Positions 56,156-64,000 of a DNA stretch of 64,000 nucleotides are shown here, one piece after another. The notes beneath the pieces are model-generated. The model searched no databases. It had not been told where the DNA came from and saw only the letters and a program-made list of their open reading frames with translations. A program made the position numbers and the translations under genes. The number at the start of each line of letters is the position of its first letter. Position 1 is the first letter of the stretch. The stretch lies in contig NZ_CP116304.1 in assembly GCF_028010285.1 (NCBI RefSeq), positions 2,310,501 to 2,374,500 of the forward strand, in the 5' to 3' direction. The stretch is from Pseudomonas sp. Q1-7. GTDB lineage: Bacteria > Pseudomonadota > Gammaproteobacteria > Pseudomonadales > Pseudomonadaceae.

Positions 56156-57643
56156 ATGAATCCTCCACGCGTTGATGCTCCCCTGCGACGGCTGCCCTTC
56201 GGTTTCGCCAAGCGGCACGGCGTGCTGCTGCTGGATGGCCTGGAGCCCTGCCTGGCCCATCGCCCTGGCGTCGAGCTGGTGGCCCTGGCCGAGGCGCGCC
56301 GCTTCGCCGGACGCAGCCTGCCGCTGAAGCCACTCACGGGCGACGCCTTCGAGCAGGCCCTGGCAGAGGCTTACCAGCACGACGCTTCCGCCGCGATGCA
56401 GCTGGCAGAGGACCTGGGGGGCAGCCTGGACCTCGCGGCCCTGGCCGAGCAGATTCCGGAAACCGAAGACCTGCTTGAGCAAGAGGACGATGCGCCGATC
56501 ATCCGCCTGATCAACGCCATCCTCGGCGAGGCGATCAAGGAGAACGCCTCGGACATCCACCTGGAAACCTTCGAGAAGCGCCTGGTGGTGCGCTTTCGTG
56601 TCGATGGCATCCTCCGCGAAGTGCTCGAACCCAAGCGCGAGCTCGCGGCCCTGCTGGTGTCGCGGATCAAGGTCATGGCGCGCCTGGACATCGCCGAGAA
56701 GCGCATCCCCCAGGACGGCCGCATCTCCCTGCGGGTGGCGGGGCGCGAGGTGGATATCCGGGTTTCCACGCTGCCATCGGCCAACGGTGAGCGCGTGGTC
56801 CTGCGCCTGCTGGACAAACAGGCCGGGCGACTAACCCTGCAGCACTTGGGCATGAGCGAGCGCGACCGCCATCTGCTGGAAGAAACCGTGCGCCGGCCCC
56901 ACGGCATCCTGCTGGTCACCGGCCCCACCGGCTCGGGCAAGACCACCACCCTGTACGCCAGCCTGGTCACCCTCAACGACCGCACGCGTAACATCCTCAC
57001 GGTCGAGGACCCGATCGAGTACCACATCGAGGGCATCGGCCAGACTCAGGTCAATCCCAAGGTGGACATGACCTTCGCCCGCGGCCTGCGTGCCATCCTG
57101 CGCCAGGACCCGGATGTGGTGATGGTGGGGGAGATTCGCGACCAGGAGACCGCCGAAATCGCCGTGCAGGCGTCGCTGACCGGTCACCTGGTGCTGTCCA
57201 CCCTGCACACCAACAGTGCCATCGGCGCCATCACCCGGCTGGTGGACATGGGCGTCGAGCCCTTCCTGCTGTCCTCGTCCCTGCTCGGCGTGCTGGCCCA
57301 GCGGCTGGTGCGGGTGCTTTGCCCGCACTGCAGGGAGGCGTATCAGGCCGACGCCGCCGAATGCCGGCTGCTGGGCCTGGAGGAGGACAGTGCGCCGACC
57401 CTGCATCGTGCTCGCGGCTGCGCGGAATGCCACCAGCAGGGTTATCGCGGGCGGACCGGCATCTACGAACTGGTGGTCTTCGATGACCACATGCGCAACC
57501 TGATCCACAACGTCGCCTCGGAGCAGGACATGATCCGCCACGCGCGGCAGTCCAGCCCGAGCATCCGCGAAGACGGCCGGCGCAAGGTGCTGCAGGGTGT
57601 CACCACGGTGGAGGAAGTGCTGCGGGTGACCCAGGAAGAATAG
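56156..57643 (+). CDS. xcpR: Type II secretion ATPase XcpR (GspE)
   Basis: A 495-residue secretion ATPase. The N-terminal XcpY-binding region (~1-100) is followed by the N2 domain ([19 protein letters not shown]) and the RecA-like domain with Walker [18 protein letters not shown] (~255-270), an Asp box and Walker B ([19 protein letters not shown]), a His box and the tetracysteine zinc motif (CPHC...CAEC, ~385-430) typical of GspE. It drives pseudopilus assembly. xcpS follows after 13 bases. Confidence 0.98.
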   Translation: MNPPRVDAPLRRLPFGFAKRHGVLLLDGLEPCLAHRPGVELVALAEARRFAGRSLPLKPLTGDAFEQALAEAYQHDASAAMQLAEDLGGSLDLAALAEQIPETEDLLEQEDDAPIIRLINAILGEAIKENASDIHLETFEKRLVVRFRVDGILREVLEPKRELAALLVSRIKVMARLDIAEKRIPQDGRISLRVAGREVDIRVSTLPSANGERVVLRLLDKQAGRLTLQHLGMSERDRHLLEETVRRPHGILLVTGPTGSGKTTTLYASLVTLNDRTRNILTVEDPIEYHIEGIGQTQVNPKVDMTFARGLRAILRQDPDVVMVGEIRDQETAEIAVQASLTGHLVLSTLHTNSAIGAITRLVDMGVEPFLLSSSLLGVLAQRLVRVLCPHCREAYQADAAECRLLGLEEDSAPTLHRARGCAECHQQGYRGRTGIYELVVFDDHMRNLIHNVASEQDMIRHARQSSPSIREDGRRKVLQGVTTVEEVLRVTQEE

Positions 57644-57656
57644 GTTCTTACCCATC

Positions 57657-58871
57657 ATGGCTGCATTCGAATACCTCGCCCTCGACAACAAGGGCCGCCA
57701 GCAGAAGGGCGTGCTTGAAGCGGACAGCGCCCGCCAGGTGCGCCAGTTGCTGCGCGAGCGGCAACTGGCGCCGCTGGAGGTGCGCGCGACCCGAGTACGC
57801 GAGCAGGAGGAGAAGGGCCGCTTCAGCCTGTCGCGTGGCCTCTCCGCCCGCGACCTGGCGCTGGTGACGCGGCAGCTCGCCACCCTGGTACAGGCGGCGC
57901 TGCCTATCGAGGAGGCACTGCGTGCGGCGGCCGCGCAATCGAGCAGCTCGCGCATCCAGTCCATGCTGCTGGCGGTGCGCGCAAGGGTGCTGGAAGGGCA
58001 CAGCCTGGCCAGCAGCCTGCGGGAATTTCCCTCGGCCTTCCCCGAGCTGTACCGCGCCACGGTGGCGGCGGGGGAGCACGCCGGCCACCTCGGGCCGGTG
58101 CTGGAGCAACTGGCCGACTACACCGAACAACGCCAGCAGTCGCGACAGAAGATTCAGCTGGCGCTGCTCTACCCGGTGATCCTGATGTGCGCGTCGCTGG
58201 CGATCGTCGCCTTCCTGCTGGGGTTCGTGGTGCCCGACGTGGTCAAGGTGTTCGTCGACTCCGGGCAGACCTTGCCGCTGCTTACCCGCGGCTTGATCGC
58301 CCTGAGCGACCTGGTCAAGCACTGGGGCTGGCTGATGCTGCTGGTGCTCCTGGCCGCCATCGTCGGGGCGCGCTGGGCCCTGCGCGACCCGGATGTCCGT
58401 CAGCGCTGGCACGGCCTGGTGCTGCGCGTCCCGCTGGTGGGCGCTCTGGTGCGCGCCACCGACACGGCGCGCTTCGCCTCCACCCTGGCCATTCTCACCC
58501 GCAGCGGCGTGCCGCTGGTGGAGGCCCTGGGCATAGGCGCCGAGGTGATCGCCAACCGGGTGATCCGCGCCCAGGTGGTGGTGGCCGCGCAGAAGGTCCG
58601 CGAAGGCGGCAGCCTGACCCGCGCCCTGGAGGCCAGCGGACAGTTCCCGCCGATGATGTTGCACATGATCGCCAGTGGCGAACGTTCCGGCGAGCTGGAT
58701 CAGATGCTCGCCCGCACCGCGCGCAACCAGGAAAACGACCTGGCCGCGCAGATTGCCCTGCTGGTCGGCCTTTTCGAGCCGTTCATGCTGGTGGTCATGG
58801 GCGCCGTGGTATTGATGATCGTGCTCGCCATCCTGCTGCCTATCCTTTCTCTCAACCAACTCGTGGGGTAA
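57657..58871 (+). CDS. xcpS: Type II secretion inner-membrane platform protein XcpS (GspF)
   Basis: A 404-residue GspF with two related cytoplasmic helical domains (~70-170 and ~270-370, both with the LARxxATLxxxGxPLxEAL-like start) and three spans (~170-192, ~220-240, ~375-397). It couples the ATPase to the pseudopilus. xcpT starts 4 bases downstream. Confidence 0.97.
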   Translation: MAAFEYLALDNKGRQQKGVLEADSARQVRQLLRERQLAPLEVRATRVREQEEKGRFSLSRGLSARDLALVTRQLATLVQAALPIEEALRAAAAQSSSSRIQSMLLAVRARVLEGHSLASSLREFPSAFPELYRATVAAGEHAGHLGPVLEQLADYTEQRQQSRQKIQLALLYPVILMCASLAIVAFLLGFVVPDVVKVFVDSGQTLPLLTRGLIALSDLVKHWGWLMLLVLLAAIVGARWALRDPDVRQRWHGLVLRVPLVGALVRATDTARFASTLAILTRSGVPLVEALGIGAEVIANRVIRAQVVVAAQKVREGGSLTRALEASGQFPPMMLHMIASGERSGELDQMLARTARNQENDLAAQIALLVGLFEPFMLVVMGAVVLMIVLAILLPILSLNQLVG

Positions 58872-58875
58872 TCGC

Positions 58876-59307
58876 GTGAAACTGCGCCGTAGTCAGTCGG
58901 GCTTTACGCTCATCGAAATCATGGTGGTGGTGGTCATCCTCGGCATCCTCGCCGCGCTGGTGGTGCCACAGGTGATGAACCGCCCCGACCAGGCCAAGGT
59001 CACGGTGGCCAAGGGCGACATCAAGGCCATCGGCGCCGCGCTGGACATGTACAAGCTGGACAACTTCGCCTACCCGAGCACCCAGCAGGGCCTGGAAGCC
59101 CTCGTGAGCCGGCCGTCTGGCAATCCACCGGCGAAGAACTGGAACCGGGACGGTTACCTGAAGAAGCTGCCGGTGGACCCCTGGGGCAACCCGTACCAAT
59201 ACCTGTCCCCGGGCAGCAAGGGCTCCTACGACCTCTATTCCCTGGGGGCCGATGGCAAGGAAGGCGGCAGCGACAACGACGCCGACATTGCCAACTGGGA
59301 CAACTGA
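58876..59307 (+). CDS. xcpT: Major pseudopilin XcpT (GspG)
   Basis: A 143-residue prepilin-like protein with leader MKLRRSQSG then FTLIEIMVVVVILGILAALV: cleavage after Gly with Phe+1 and Glu+5. The globular part ends with the GspG-type calcium-site region (DLYSLGADGKEGGSDNDADI). GTG start. It forms the pseudopilus shaft after XcpA/PilD processing. Its last base is shared with xcpU. Confidence 0.98.
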   Translation: MKLRRSQSGFTLIEIMVVVVILGILAALVVPQVMNRPDQAKVTVAKGDIKAIGAALDMYKLDNFAYPSTQQGLEALVSRPSGNPPAKNWNRDGYLKKLPVDPWGNPYQYLSPGSKGSYDLYSLGADGKEGGSDNDADIANWDN

Positions 59308-59885
59308 TGAACAACAGGCGGCAGGGTGGCGCCGGACGGATGCCCGGTGCCCTGGCATCCGCCGGTTTCACCCTGATCGAGGTGCTGGTGGTGATGGTGG
59401 TCATCGCCTGCCTCGCCGGCCTGGCGGTGATCGGCTCCGGCGTCGCCGGCCCCGCCCGCGAGCTGAACAACGAGGCCGAGCGCCTGGCGGGCCTGATCGG
59501 CGTGCTCGCCGACGAGGCGGTGCTGGACAACCGTGAATACGGCCTGCGTCTGGAGCGGGATCGCTACCAGGTCTACTACTACGACGAAGCCGGCGCCCGT
59601 TGGCAGCCGCTGTCCGATGGCGCCCGCCAACTGCCCGAGTGGGCCGAGCTGACTTTCGAACTGGACGGCGAACCCCTGGTGCTGCCAGCGCCCGCCGAGG
59701 ATGAGAAAAAGCCCGGAGATGCGCGGCCAGTGCCGCAACTGATCATCCTCTCCAGTGGCGAACTCAGTCCCTTCCGCTTGCGGCTGGGCGAGCGGCGCAG
59801 GGATGGGCTGCGCCTGCAGCTCTCCAGCGACGGCTTCCGTCTCCCCCGCGTGGAACACTTGGACGGCCAGGGGCGTGCCGGATGA
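59307..59885 (+). CDS. xcpU: Minor pseudopilin XcpU (GspH)
   Basis: A 192-residue prepilin-like protein with a longer leader ending in ASAG before FTLIEVLVVMVVIACLAGLA (Gly-1, Glu+5), then a GspH-type globular domain. Part of the pseudopilus. It overlaps xcpT by one base and xcpV by four. Confidence 0.95.
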   Translation: MNNRRQGGAGRMPGALASAGFTLIEVLVVMVVIACLAGLAVIGSGVAGPARELNNEAERLAGLIGVLADEAVLDNREYGLRLERDRYQVYYYDEAGARWQPLSDGARQLPEWAELTFELDGEPLVLPAPAEDEKKPGDARPVPQLIILSSGELSPFRLRLGERRRDGLRLQLSSDGFRLPRVEHLDGQGRAG

Positions 59886-60271
59886 GACGCAGCCGCGCCT
59901 TCACCCTGATCGAGGTGCTGGTGGCCCTGGCGATTTTCGCCGTGGTCGCCGCCAGCGTCCTCACCGCCAGCGCACGCAGCCTGCAGATCGCTTCGCGCCT
60001 GGAAGACAAGACCCTGGCGATGTGGATCGCCGACAACCGCCTGACCGAACTGCAACTGCGCGAAACGCCGCCGGGCAACGGCCGCGACCAGGGTGAGCTG
60101 GACTATGGCGGGCGCCGCTGGGAATGGTTGAGCCAGGTGGAAGCCACCCGCGACCCGGCGTTGCGACGGGTCACCCTCTGGGTGGCGCCGAAGCCGCTCC
60201 GGGGTATCGGCGGCAAGCTGGAAGAGCGGGCCATGGTGCGCCTGGTGGGTTTCCTCGGGAGCACGCCATGA
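59882..60271 (+). CDS. xcpV: Minor pseudopilin XcpV (GspI), Ala at the cleavage site
   Basis: A 129-residue GspI protein (MRRSRA then FTLIEVLVALAIFAVVAAS, later DKTLAMWIADNRLTELQL). The residue before the cleaved Phe is Ala instead of the nearly invariant Gly. XcpV starts the pseudopilus tip complex with XcpU, XcpW and XcpX. Overlaps both neighbours by four bases. Confidence 0.96.
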   Translation: MRRSRAFTLIEVLVALAIFAVVAASVLTASARSLQIASRLEDKTLAMWIADNRLTELQLRETPPGNGRDQGELDYGGRRWEWLSQVEATRDPALRRVTLWVAPKPLRGIGGKLEERAMVRLVGFLGSTP

Positions 60272-60978
60272 AGCGCGCCAGGGGGTTCACCCTGCTGGAG
60301 CTGCTGATCGCCATCGCCATCTTCGCGCTGCTGGCCCTTGGCACCTGGCGCATGTTGGGTGCGGTGCTCGACAGCGATGAGGCGACCCGCCTGCAGGAGC
60401 GGCAGCTGCGGGAGCTGGTGCGCGCCATTTCAGCCTTCGAGCGGGACGTGCGCCAGGTGGTTTCGCGCCCGGTCCGCGACGCCTATGGCGAGCCCCGTGC
60501 CGCGCTGCTGGGTGAGCATGCCGGCGACAGCGACAGCCTGGAACTGACCCGCGACGGCTGGCGCAACCCCACCGGCGCGCAGCGCTCGCGCCTGCAGCGG
60601 GTACGCTGGCAACTGTCCGGCGAACGCCTGGAACGGCGCTATTGGACGGTACTCGACCAGGCCCAGGACAGCCTGCCGCGCGTGCAGAACGCGCTGGAGG
60701 GCGTCACCGCCATGAAGCTGCGCTACCTGGATGGCAACGGCGACTGGCAGGACAGCTGGCCACCGGCGGGACCGGCGGCCGATGAGCGCCTGGATCGCCT
60801 GCCGCGCGCCCTCGAATTGAGCCTGGAGCATCGACGCTATGGCGAGCTGCGCCGCGTATTGCGCCTGGTGGAAACCCCGCCCCGGCAGTTGCCCCAGGCC
60901 GGCGACGGTCAGCCGGATGGCGCGCAACCGGACGCGCAGGGCGGGCAGCAGGCTGGTGCTCAGGAGCGGGCACAATGA
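60268..60978 (+). CDS. xcpW: Minor pseudopilin XcpW (GspJ)
   Basis: About 236 residues with leader MKRARG then FTLLELLIAIAIFALLALGT (Gly-1, Glu+5) and a GspJ globular domain (LRELVRAISAFERDVRQVVS). The C-terminal tail is rich in Gln, Gly and Ala. ATG 60268 overlaps xcpV by four bases; the upstream in-frame extension is inside xcpV. Confidence 0.96.
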   Translation: MKRARGFTLLELLIAIAIFALLALGTWRMLGAVLDSDEATRLQERQLRELVRAISAFERDVRQVVSRPVRDAYGEPRAALLGEHAGDSDSLELTRDGWRNPTGAQRSRLQRVRWQLSGERLERRYWTVLDQAQDSLPRVQNALEGVTAMKLRYLDGNGDWQDSWPPAGPAADERLDRLPRALELSLEHRRYGELRRVLRLVETPPRQLPQAGDGQPDGAQPDAQGGQQAGAQERAQ

Positions 60979-61946
60979 AGCGGCAGGCGGGGGTGGCGTT
61001 GCTCACCGTGCTGTTGGTAGTGGCGGTGGTCACTGTGGTCTGTGCCGGCCTGATCGCGCGCACCCAGTTGTCCATCCGTTCCAGCGGCAACGCGTTGCAC
61101 ACTCGCCAGGTGGCCCAGTACGCCCTCGGCGGCGAGGCCCTGGCCAAGGCCATCCTCGTGCGCGACCTGAGCCAGGGCGATCCGCGGACGCCGGTGGATC
61201 ATCTGGGCGAAGCCTGGGCCCGTCCGCTGACCACCTTCCAACTGGACGATGGCGGCTCCCTGAGCGTCCGTATCGAGGACCTCAGCGGTCGCTTCAACCT
61301 CAACGGCCTGGTGCGTGACGGGCAACTGAGCGAGCCGGGTATCCGCCAGTTCCGCCGCTTGCTGCTGCGGCTGGGGATCGAGGCGCCCTACACCGAGCGC
61401 CTGGTCGACTGGCTCGACCGTGACCAGGAACCCTACGGTCCCAACGGCGCGGAGGACAACCAGTACCTGTTGCTGCAGCCGCCGTACCGAGCGGCCAATC
61501 ACGCCATGAGCGATGTGTCGGAGTTGCGCCTAGTGTTAGGCATGACGGAGCTGGACTATCGCAAATTGCTGCCATTCGTCACCGTGCTGCCTGCCGATGC
61601 CGCGCTCAATGTGAACACCGCCAGCGCCTTGGTGCTGTCTACCCTGGCCGACAACCTGAGCGCCGACAGTGGGGGATTGCTGATGGCCGCACGCGGAACC
61701 ACGGGGTTCCGCAGCCTGGATGCCTTTCTTGGTCAGCCGGCCCTGGCCGGCATGGGCCTGGAGGCCCAGGGGCTGGCGGTGGGCAGCCAGTACTTTCAGG
61801 TGATCAGCGAGGTGCGCCTCGCCGGTCGCCGCCAGGTTCTGGTCAGTACCCTGCAGCGCAGCAGCGACGGCAAGGTACGGGTTCTCTCTCGTGATCTCGG
61901 GCAGGACGGCTTGCCGCCGTTGCCCGTCAAGGAGCCGCAGTCATGA
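60975..61946 (+). CDS. xcpX: Minor pseudopilin XcpX (GspK)
   Basis: A 323-residue GspK with leader MKRQAG then VALLTVLLVVAVVTVVCAGL. As is usual for GspK the +5 position is not Glu. The large alpha-helical insert (~100-220) contains SGRFNLNGLV and LDWLDRDQEPYGPNGAEDNQY-type segments. It caps the pseudopilus tip. Coupled to neighbours by four-base overlaps. Confidence 0.96.
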   Translation: MKRQAGVALLTVLLVVAVVTVVCAGLIARTQLSIRSSGNALHTRQVAQYALGGEALAKAILVRDLSQGDPRTPVDHLGEAWARPLTTFQLDDGGSLSVRIEDLSGRFNLNGLVRDGQLSEPGIRQFRRLLLRLGIEAPYTERLVDWLDRDQEPYGPNGAEDNQYLLLQPPYRAANHAMSDVSELRLVLGMTELDYRKLLPFVTVLPADAALNVNTASALVLSTLADNLSADSGGLLMAARGTTGFRSLDAFLGQPALAGMGLEAQGLAVGSQYFQVISEVRLAGRRQVLVSTLQRSSDGKVRVLSRDLGQDGLPPLPVKEPQS

Positions 61947-63085
61947 CACAGGCATGTATCTTCCTGCCGGTGGCCGCCAGCACCCAGCTCGACGCCGAAC
62001 TGGAGGTGCTGCTCTGGCAAGCCGGCATGAGCCGCCGCCTGCCGTTCGCGCGGGCGCTTGAGGAGGTGGCGCCGCCCTGGCGTCTGGTCCTGCCGGTGGA
62101 GGCGGCGACCTGCTGCGCGGTCCGCCTGCCCACCCGGAAAGGGCGCTGGCTACGCCAGGCGTTGCCCTTCGCGGTGGAAGAGTTGCTTGCCGAGGACGTG
62201 GAAAACTTCCACCTCGGCCTGGGTGGCGCGCTGGCCGACGGCCGGCACCGGGTATTCGCCGTGCGCCGCGCGTGGCTGGCGGGGTGGCTGGAGCTGGCCG
62301 GCAAGCTCGGGCCAGCGCCGGCGGCCATCCATATCGATGCCGACCTGCTGCCGGAGCAGGGCACCCAGTTGCTCTGGCTGGAACAACGCTGGTTGCTGGG
62401 GGGTGAAGGCAGTACCCGGCTCAGCTTCGAGGAGCAGGACTGGCCGTACCTGCAAGGCGCCTGCCCGGCACCGCGCAGCGGCTACGCACCGGCTGGGCGC
62501 CAGACCCTGGACGGCGTGGACGACTGGGGCGACGAAGGCGATCCCTACGCCTGGCTGGCGGCGCAGAAGGGCGCCGACCTGGCGCAAGGCGAATTCGCCC
62601 TGCGCCAGGAAGGCCAGCGCTGGTCCCGCTGGAAGCCCCTGCTGGGGCTGGTGGGCCTGTGGCTGGTGCTGCAGTGGGGCTTCAATCTGGTCCAGGCCTG
62701 GCAGCTGGAGCGTCAGGGCGAGACCTATGCCGACGCCAATGAAGCGCTCTATCGCGAGCTGTTCCCCGAGGACAGCAAGCTGGTGAACCTGCGCGCGCAG
62801 TTCGACCAGCACCTGGCCGAGGGGGCCGTATCTAGCCAGGGGCGCCTGCTGGCCCTGCTCGGCCAGGCGGCCCAGGCGCTGATCGCCGAAGGCGCGCAAG
62901 TCCGGGTGCAGCAGCTGGACTTCAGTGACGTGCGCGGCGACCTCGCGCTCCAGGTACAGGCGCCGGGCTTCGATGCCCTCGAACGTCTGCGTCAGCGCCT
63001 GATCGGCAGCGGGCTTTCCGTGCAAATGGGGTCGGCCAGCCGCGATCAGGGCGGTGTCAGCGCGCGACTGGTGATAGGGGGATGA
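61943..63085 (+). CDS. xcpY: Type II secretion protein XcpY (GspL)
   Basis: A 380-residue GspL: cytoplasmic actin-like domain (~1-220; LPTRKGRWLRQALPFAVEELL), one span (~232-250: LLGLVGLWLVLQWGFNLV) and a periplasmic ferredoxin-like domain. It binds XcpR in the cytoplasm and XcpZ in the membrane. Overlaps xcpX and xcpZ by four bases each. Confidence 0.96.
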   Translation: MTQACIFLPVAASTQLDAELEVLLWQAGMSRRLPFARALEEVAPPWRLVLPVEAATCCAVRLPTRKGRWLRQALPFAVEELLAEDVENFHLGLGGALADGRHRVFAVRRAWLAGWLELAGKLGPAPAAIHIDADLLPEQGTQLLWLEQRWLLGGEGSTRLSFEEQDWPYLQGACPAPRSGYAPAGRQTLDGVDDWGDEGDPYAWLAAQKGADLAQGEFALRQEGQRWSRWKPLLGLVGLWLVLQWGFNLVQAWQLERQGETYADANEALYRELFPEDSKLVNLRAQFDQHLAEGAVSSQGRLLALLGQAAQALIAEGAQVRVQQLDFSDVRGDLALQVQAPGFDALERLRQRLIGSGLSVQMGSASRDQGGVSARLVIGG

Positions 63086-63606
63086 AGATGATCGACGCAA
63101 TCAAGTCACCACTGCAGACGCAATGGCAGGCCTCTTCCCTGGGCGTGCGTTGGCGCGCCATGCCCGCCCGGGACCGCGTGGCATTGGCCGGGCTGGGCGT
63201 ATTCCTCGGCCTGGTCCTGCTCTATCTGCTCCTCTGGCTGCCGGCCGAACGTCGTCTGGCCAGTGCCCGCGAGTTCTTCGAGGACCAGCGGGGCCTGCAT
63301 GCCTACCTGCAACTGCACGCTCCCCAGGCACGCGCGGCACAGCGCCAGCCGCTGGCCCAGTTGGACCCGGAGCGGCTGCAGGGACTGGTCACCGCCACCG
63401 CCGCCGAGCAGGGGCTGGCAGTCGAGCGCATCGACAGCGACGCGCCGGGCGCGGTGCAGGTGAACCTGCAGCCGGCCGCTTTCCCCAGCCTGTTGCGTTG
63501 GCTGGGCGTGCTGGAAGGGCAGGGGGTGCGCATTGAGGCAGCGGGCCTGGACCGCACCGACGATGGCCGCGTCACCGCGCGGTTCGCGCTGAAGGTGGGG
63601 AACTGA
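63082..63606 (+). CDS. xcpZ: Type II secretion protein XcpZ (GspM)
   Basis: A 174-residue GspM: short cytoplasmic start, one span (~34-53: VALAGLGVFLGLVLLYLLLW) and a small periplasmic ferredoxin-like domain (~90-172). It stabilises XcpY. Last gene of the xcpR-Z operon. Confidence 0.95.
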   Translation: MKMIDAIKSPLQTQWQASSLGVRWRAMPARDRVALAGLGVFLGLVLLYLLLWLPAERRLASAREFFEDQRGLHAYLQLHAPQARAAQRQPLAQLDPERLQGLVTATAAEQGLAVERIDSDAPGAVQVNLQPAAFPSLLRWLGVLEGQGVRIEAAGLDRTDDGRVTARFALKVGN

Positions 63607-63704
63607 TCCCGCCCCGATCCAGGGCGCTTGCGCCGGGATGGTGCGCTCCGGTGATCGAGCGATACGGTAAAAGCTGGGTTTGCAGAAAAAATCCATACAG
63701 GGTG

Positions 63705-63733
63705 TTGACTTAGCGAGGGCCACTGCGTAAATT
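63705..63733 (+). promoter_or_regulatory. Sigma-70 promoter of the tRNA-Val/Asp operon
   Basis: TTGACT (63705-63710), 17 bases, TAAATT (63728-63733), then a G+C-rich discriminator (GCGCGCC). The first tRNA begins 20 bases downstream. Confidence 0.82.
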
Positions 63734-63752
63734 GCGCGCCTCGCAAGGCGAT

Positions 63753-63828
63753 GGGTGGTTAGCTCAGCCGGGAGAGCATCTGCCTTACAAGCAGAGGGTC
63801 GGCGGTTCGATCCCGTCACCACCCACCA
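63753..63828 (+). tRNA. tRNA-Val (TAC)
   Basis: A 76-nt cloverleaf: acceptor GGGTGGT/ACCACCC, anticodon loop CTTACAA (anticodon TAC) on TCTGC/GCAGA, T-loop TTCGATC, encoded CCA. Confidence 0.98.
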
Positions 63829-63864
63829 TTCCTTGTGAATTTCGGACGCAAGTCCGGCCGACGC

Positions 63865-63941
63865 GCAGCGGTAGTTCAGTCGGTTAGAATACCGGCCTGT
63901 CACGCCGGGGGTCGCGGGTTCGAGTCCCGTCCGCTGCGCCA
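63865..63941 (+). tRNA. tRNA-Asp (GTC)
   Basis: A 77-nt cloverleaf: acceptor GCAGCGG/CCGCTGC, anticodon loop CTGTCAC (anticodon GTC) on CCGGC/GCCGG, T-loop TTCGAGT, discriminator G and encoded CCA. Probably cotranscribed with tRNA-Val 36 bases upstream; the array may continue past the window. Confidence 0.98.
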
Positions 63942-64000
63942 TACCTTCCATGTTCGAGTCGCTCGGGCATGAGGCGGCAGAAGCTTGTAAGCCTCTGCGC

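Overview
The window is a chromosomal segment of a Pseudomonas-type gammaproteobacterium. The order wbpL-wbpM, a ComEA-like gene, tRNA-Asn, an aromatic aminotransferase, uvrB, an EmrAB-type pump with its LysR regulator, gltX, tRNAs, leuCDB, asd and its paralogue, fimV, truA, trpF, accD, folC, a SPOR gene, cvpA, purF, metZ and the xcp type II secretion genes is, from general knowledge, the backbone order of Pseudomonas aeruginosa PAO1. Several accessory genes (EamA transporter, TetR/hydrolase/eda group, dusC, hsp20, a GGDEF-EAL sensor) interrupt it, so a relative of P. aeruginosa (for example the P. resinovorans/P. otitidis side of the genus) is more likely than P. aeruginosa itself. The species call is inference.

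Region 1 (1-14.7 kb, + strand) is the distal part of a Wzx/Wzy-type O-antigen cluster. It holds a GT4 transferase, the Wzx flippase, a GT2 transferase, the Wzy polymerase, an NAD-dependent epimerase, a second GT4 transferase, a three-gene set for a UDP-activated L-6-deoxy-HexNAc (RmlD-like reductase, FnlA/WbjB dehydratase, FnlC/WbjD 2-epimerase), a WbpV/WbpK-type reductase, the initiating transferase WbpL and the dehydratase WbpM. The first ~9 kb is clearly more A+T-rich than the rest, as is usual for exchanged O-serotype cassettes. wzx carries an uninterrupted run of 11 G, a possible phase-variation tract.

Region 2 (14.7-25.7 kb) holds a ComEA-like protein, tRNA-Asn, an aminotransferase, uvrB, an efflux operon (adaptor, MFS pump, probably an EamA transporter) divergent from a LysR regulator, gltX, and a tRNA array of three Ala(GGC)-Glu(TTC) pairs built from a ~256-bp tandem repeat.

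Region 3 (25.7-35.5 kb) is accessory. It contains a TetR regulator with a large dyad at its promoter, an alpha/beta hydrolase, a KDPG aldolase, a thioesterase, dusC, an SDR, a small heat-shock protein with a sigma-32 promoter and a ROSE-type RNA thermometer, and a six-PAS GGDEF-EAL protein.

Region 4 (34.6-53.2 kb) is housekeeping: a LysR regulator divergent from leuC-leuD-methyltransferase-leuB, asd, an asd paralogue without its catalytic cysteine, fimV, truA, trpF, accD-folC-SPOR, cvpA, purF and metZ. Region 5 (53.3-63.6 kb) is the complete Xcp type II secretion system: xcpPQ on the minus strand, divergent from xcpRSTUVWXYZ, whose genes mostly overlap. tRNA-Val and tRNA-Asp close the window. 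I see no insertion sequence, prophage, CRISPR array or toxin-antitoxin pair, and no convincing wholly new multi-gene system. The most interesting items are regulatory or sequence-level.
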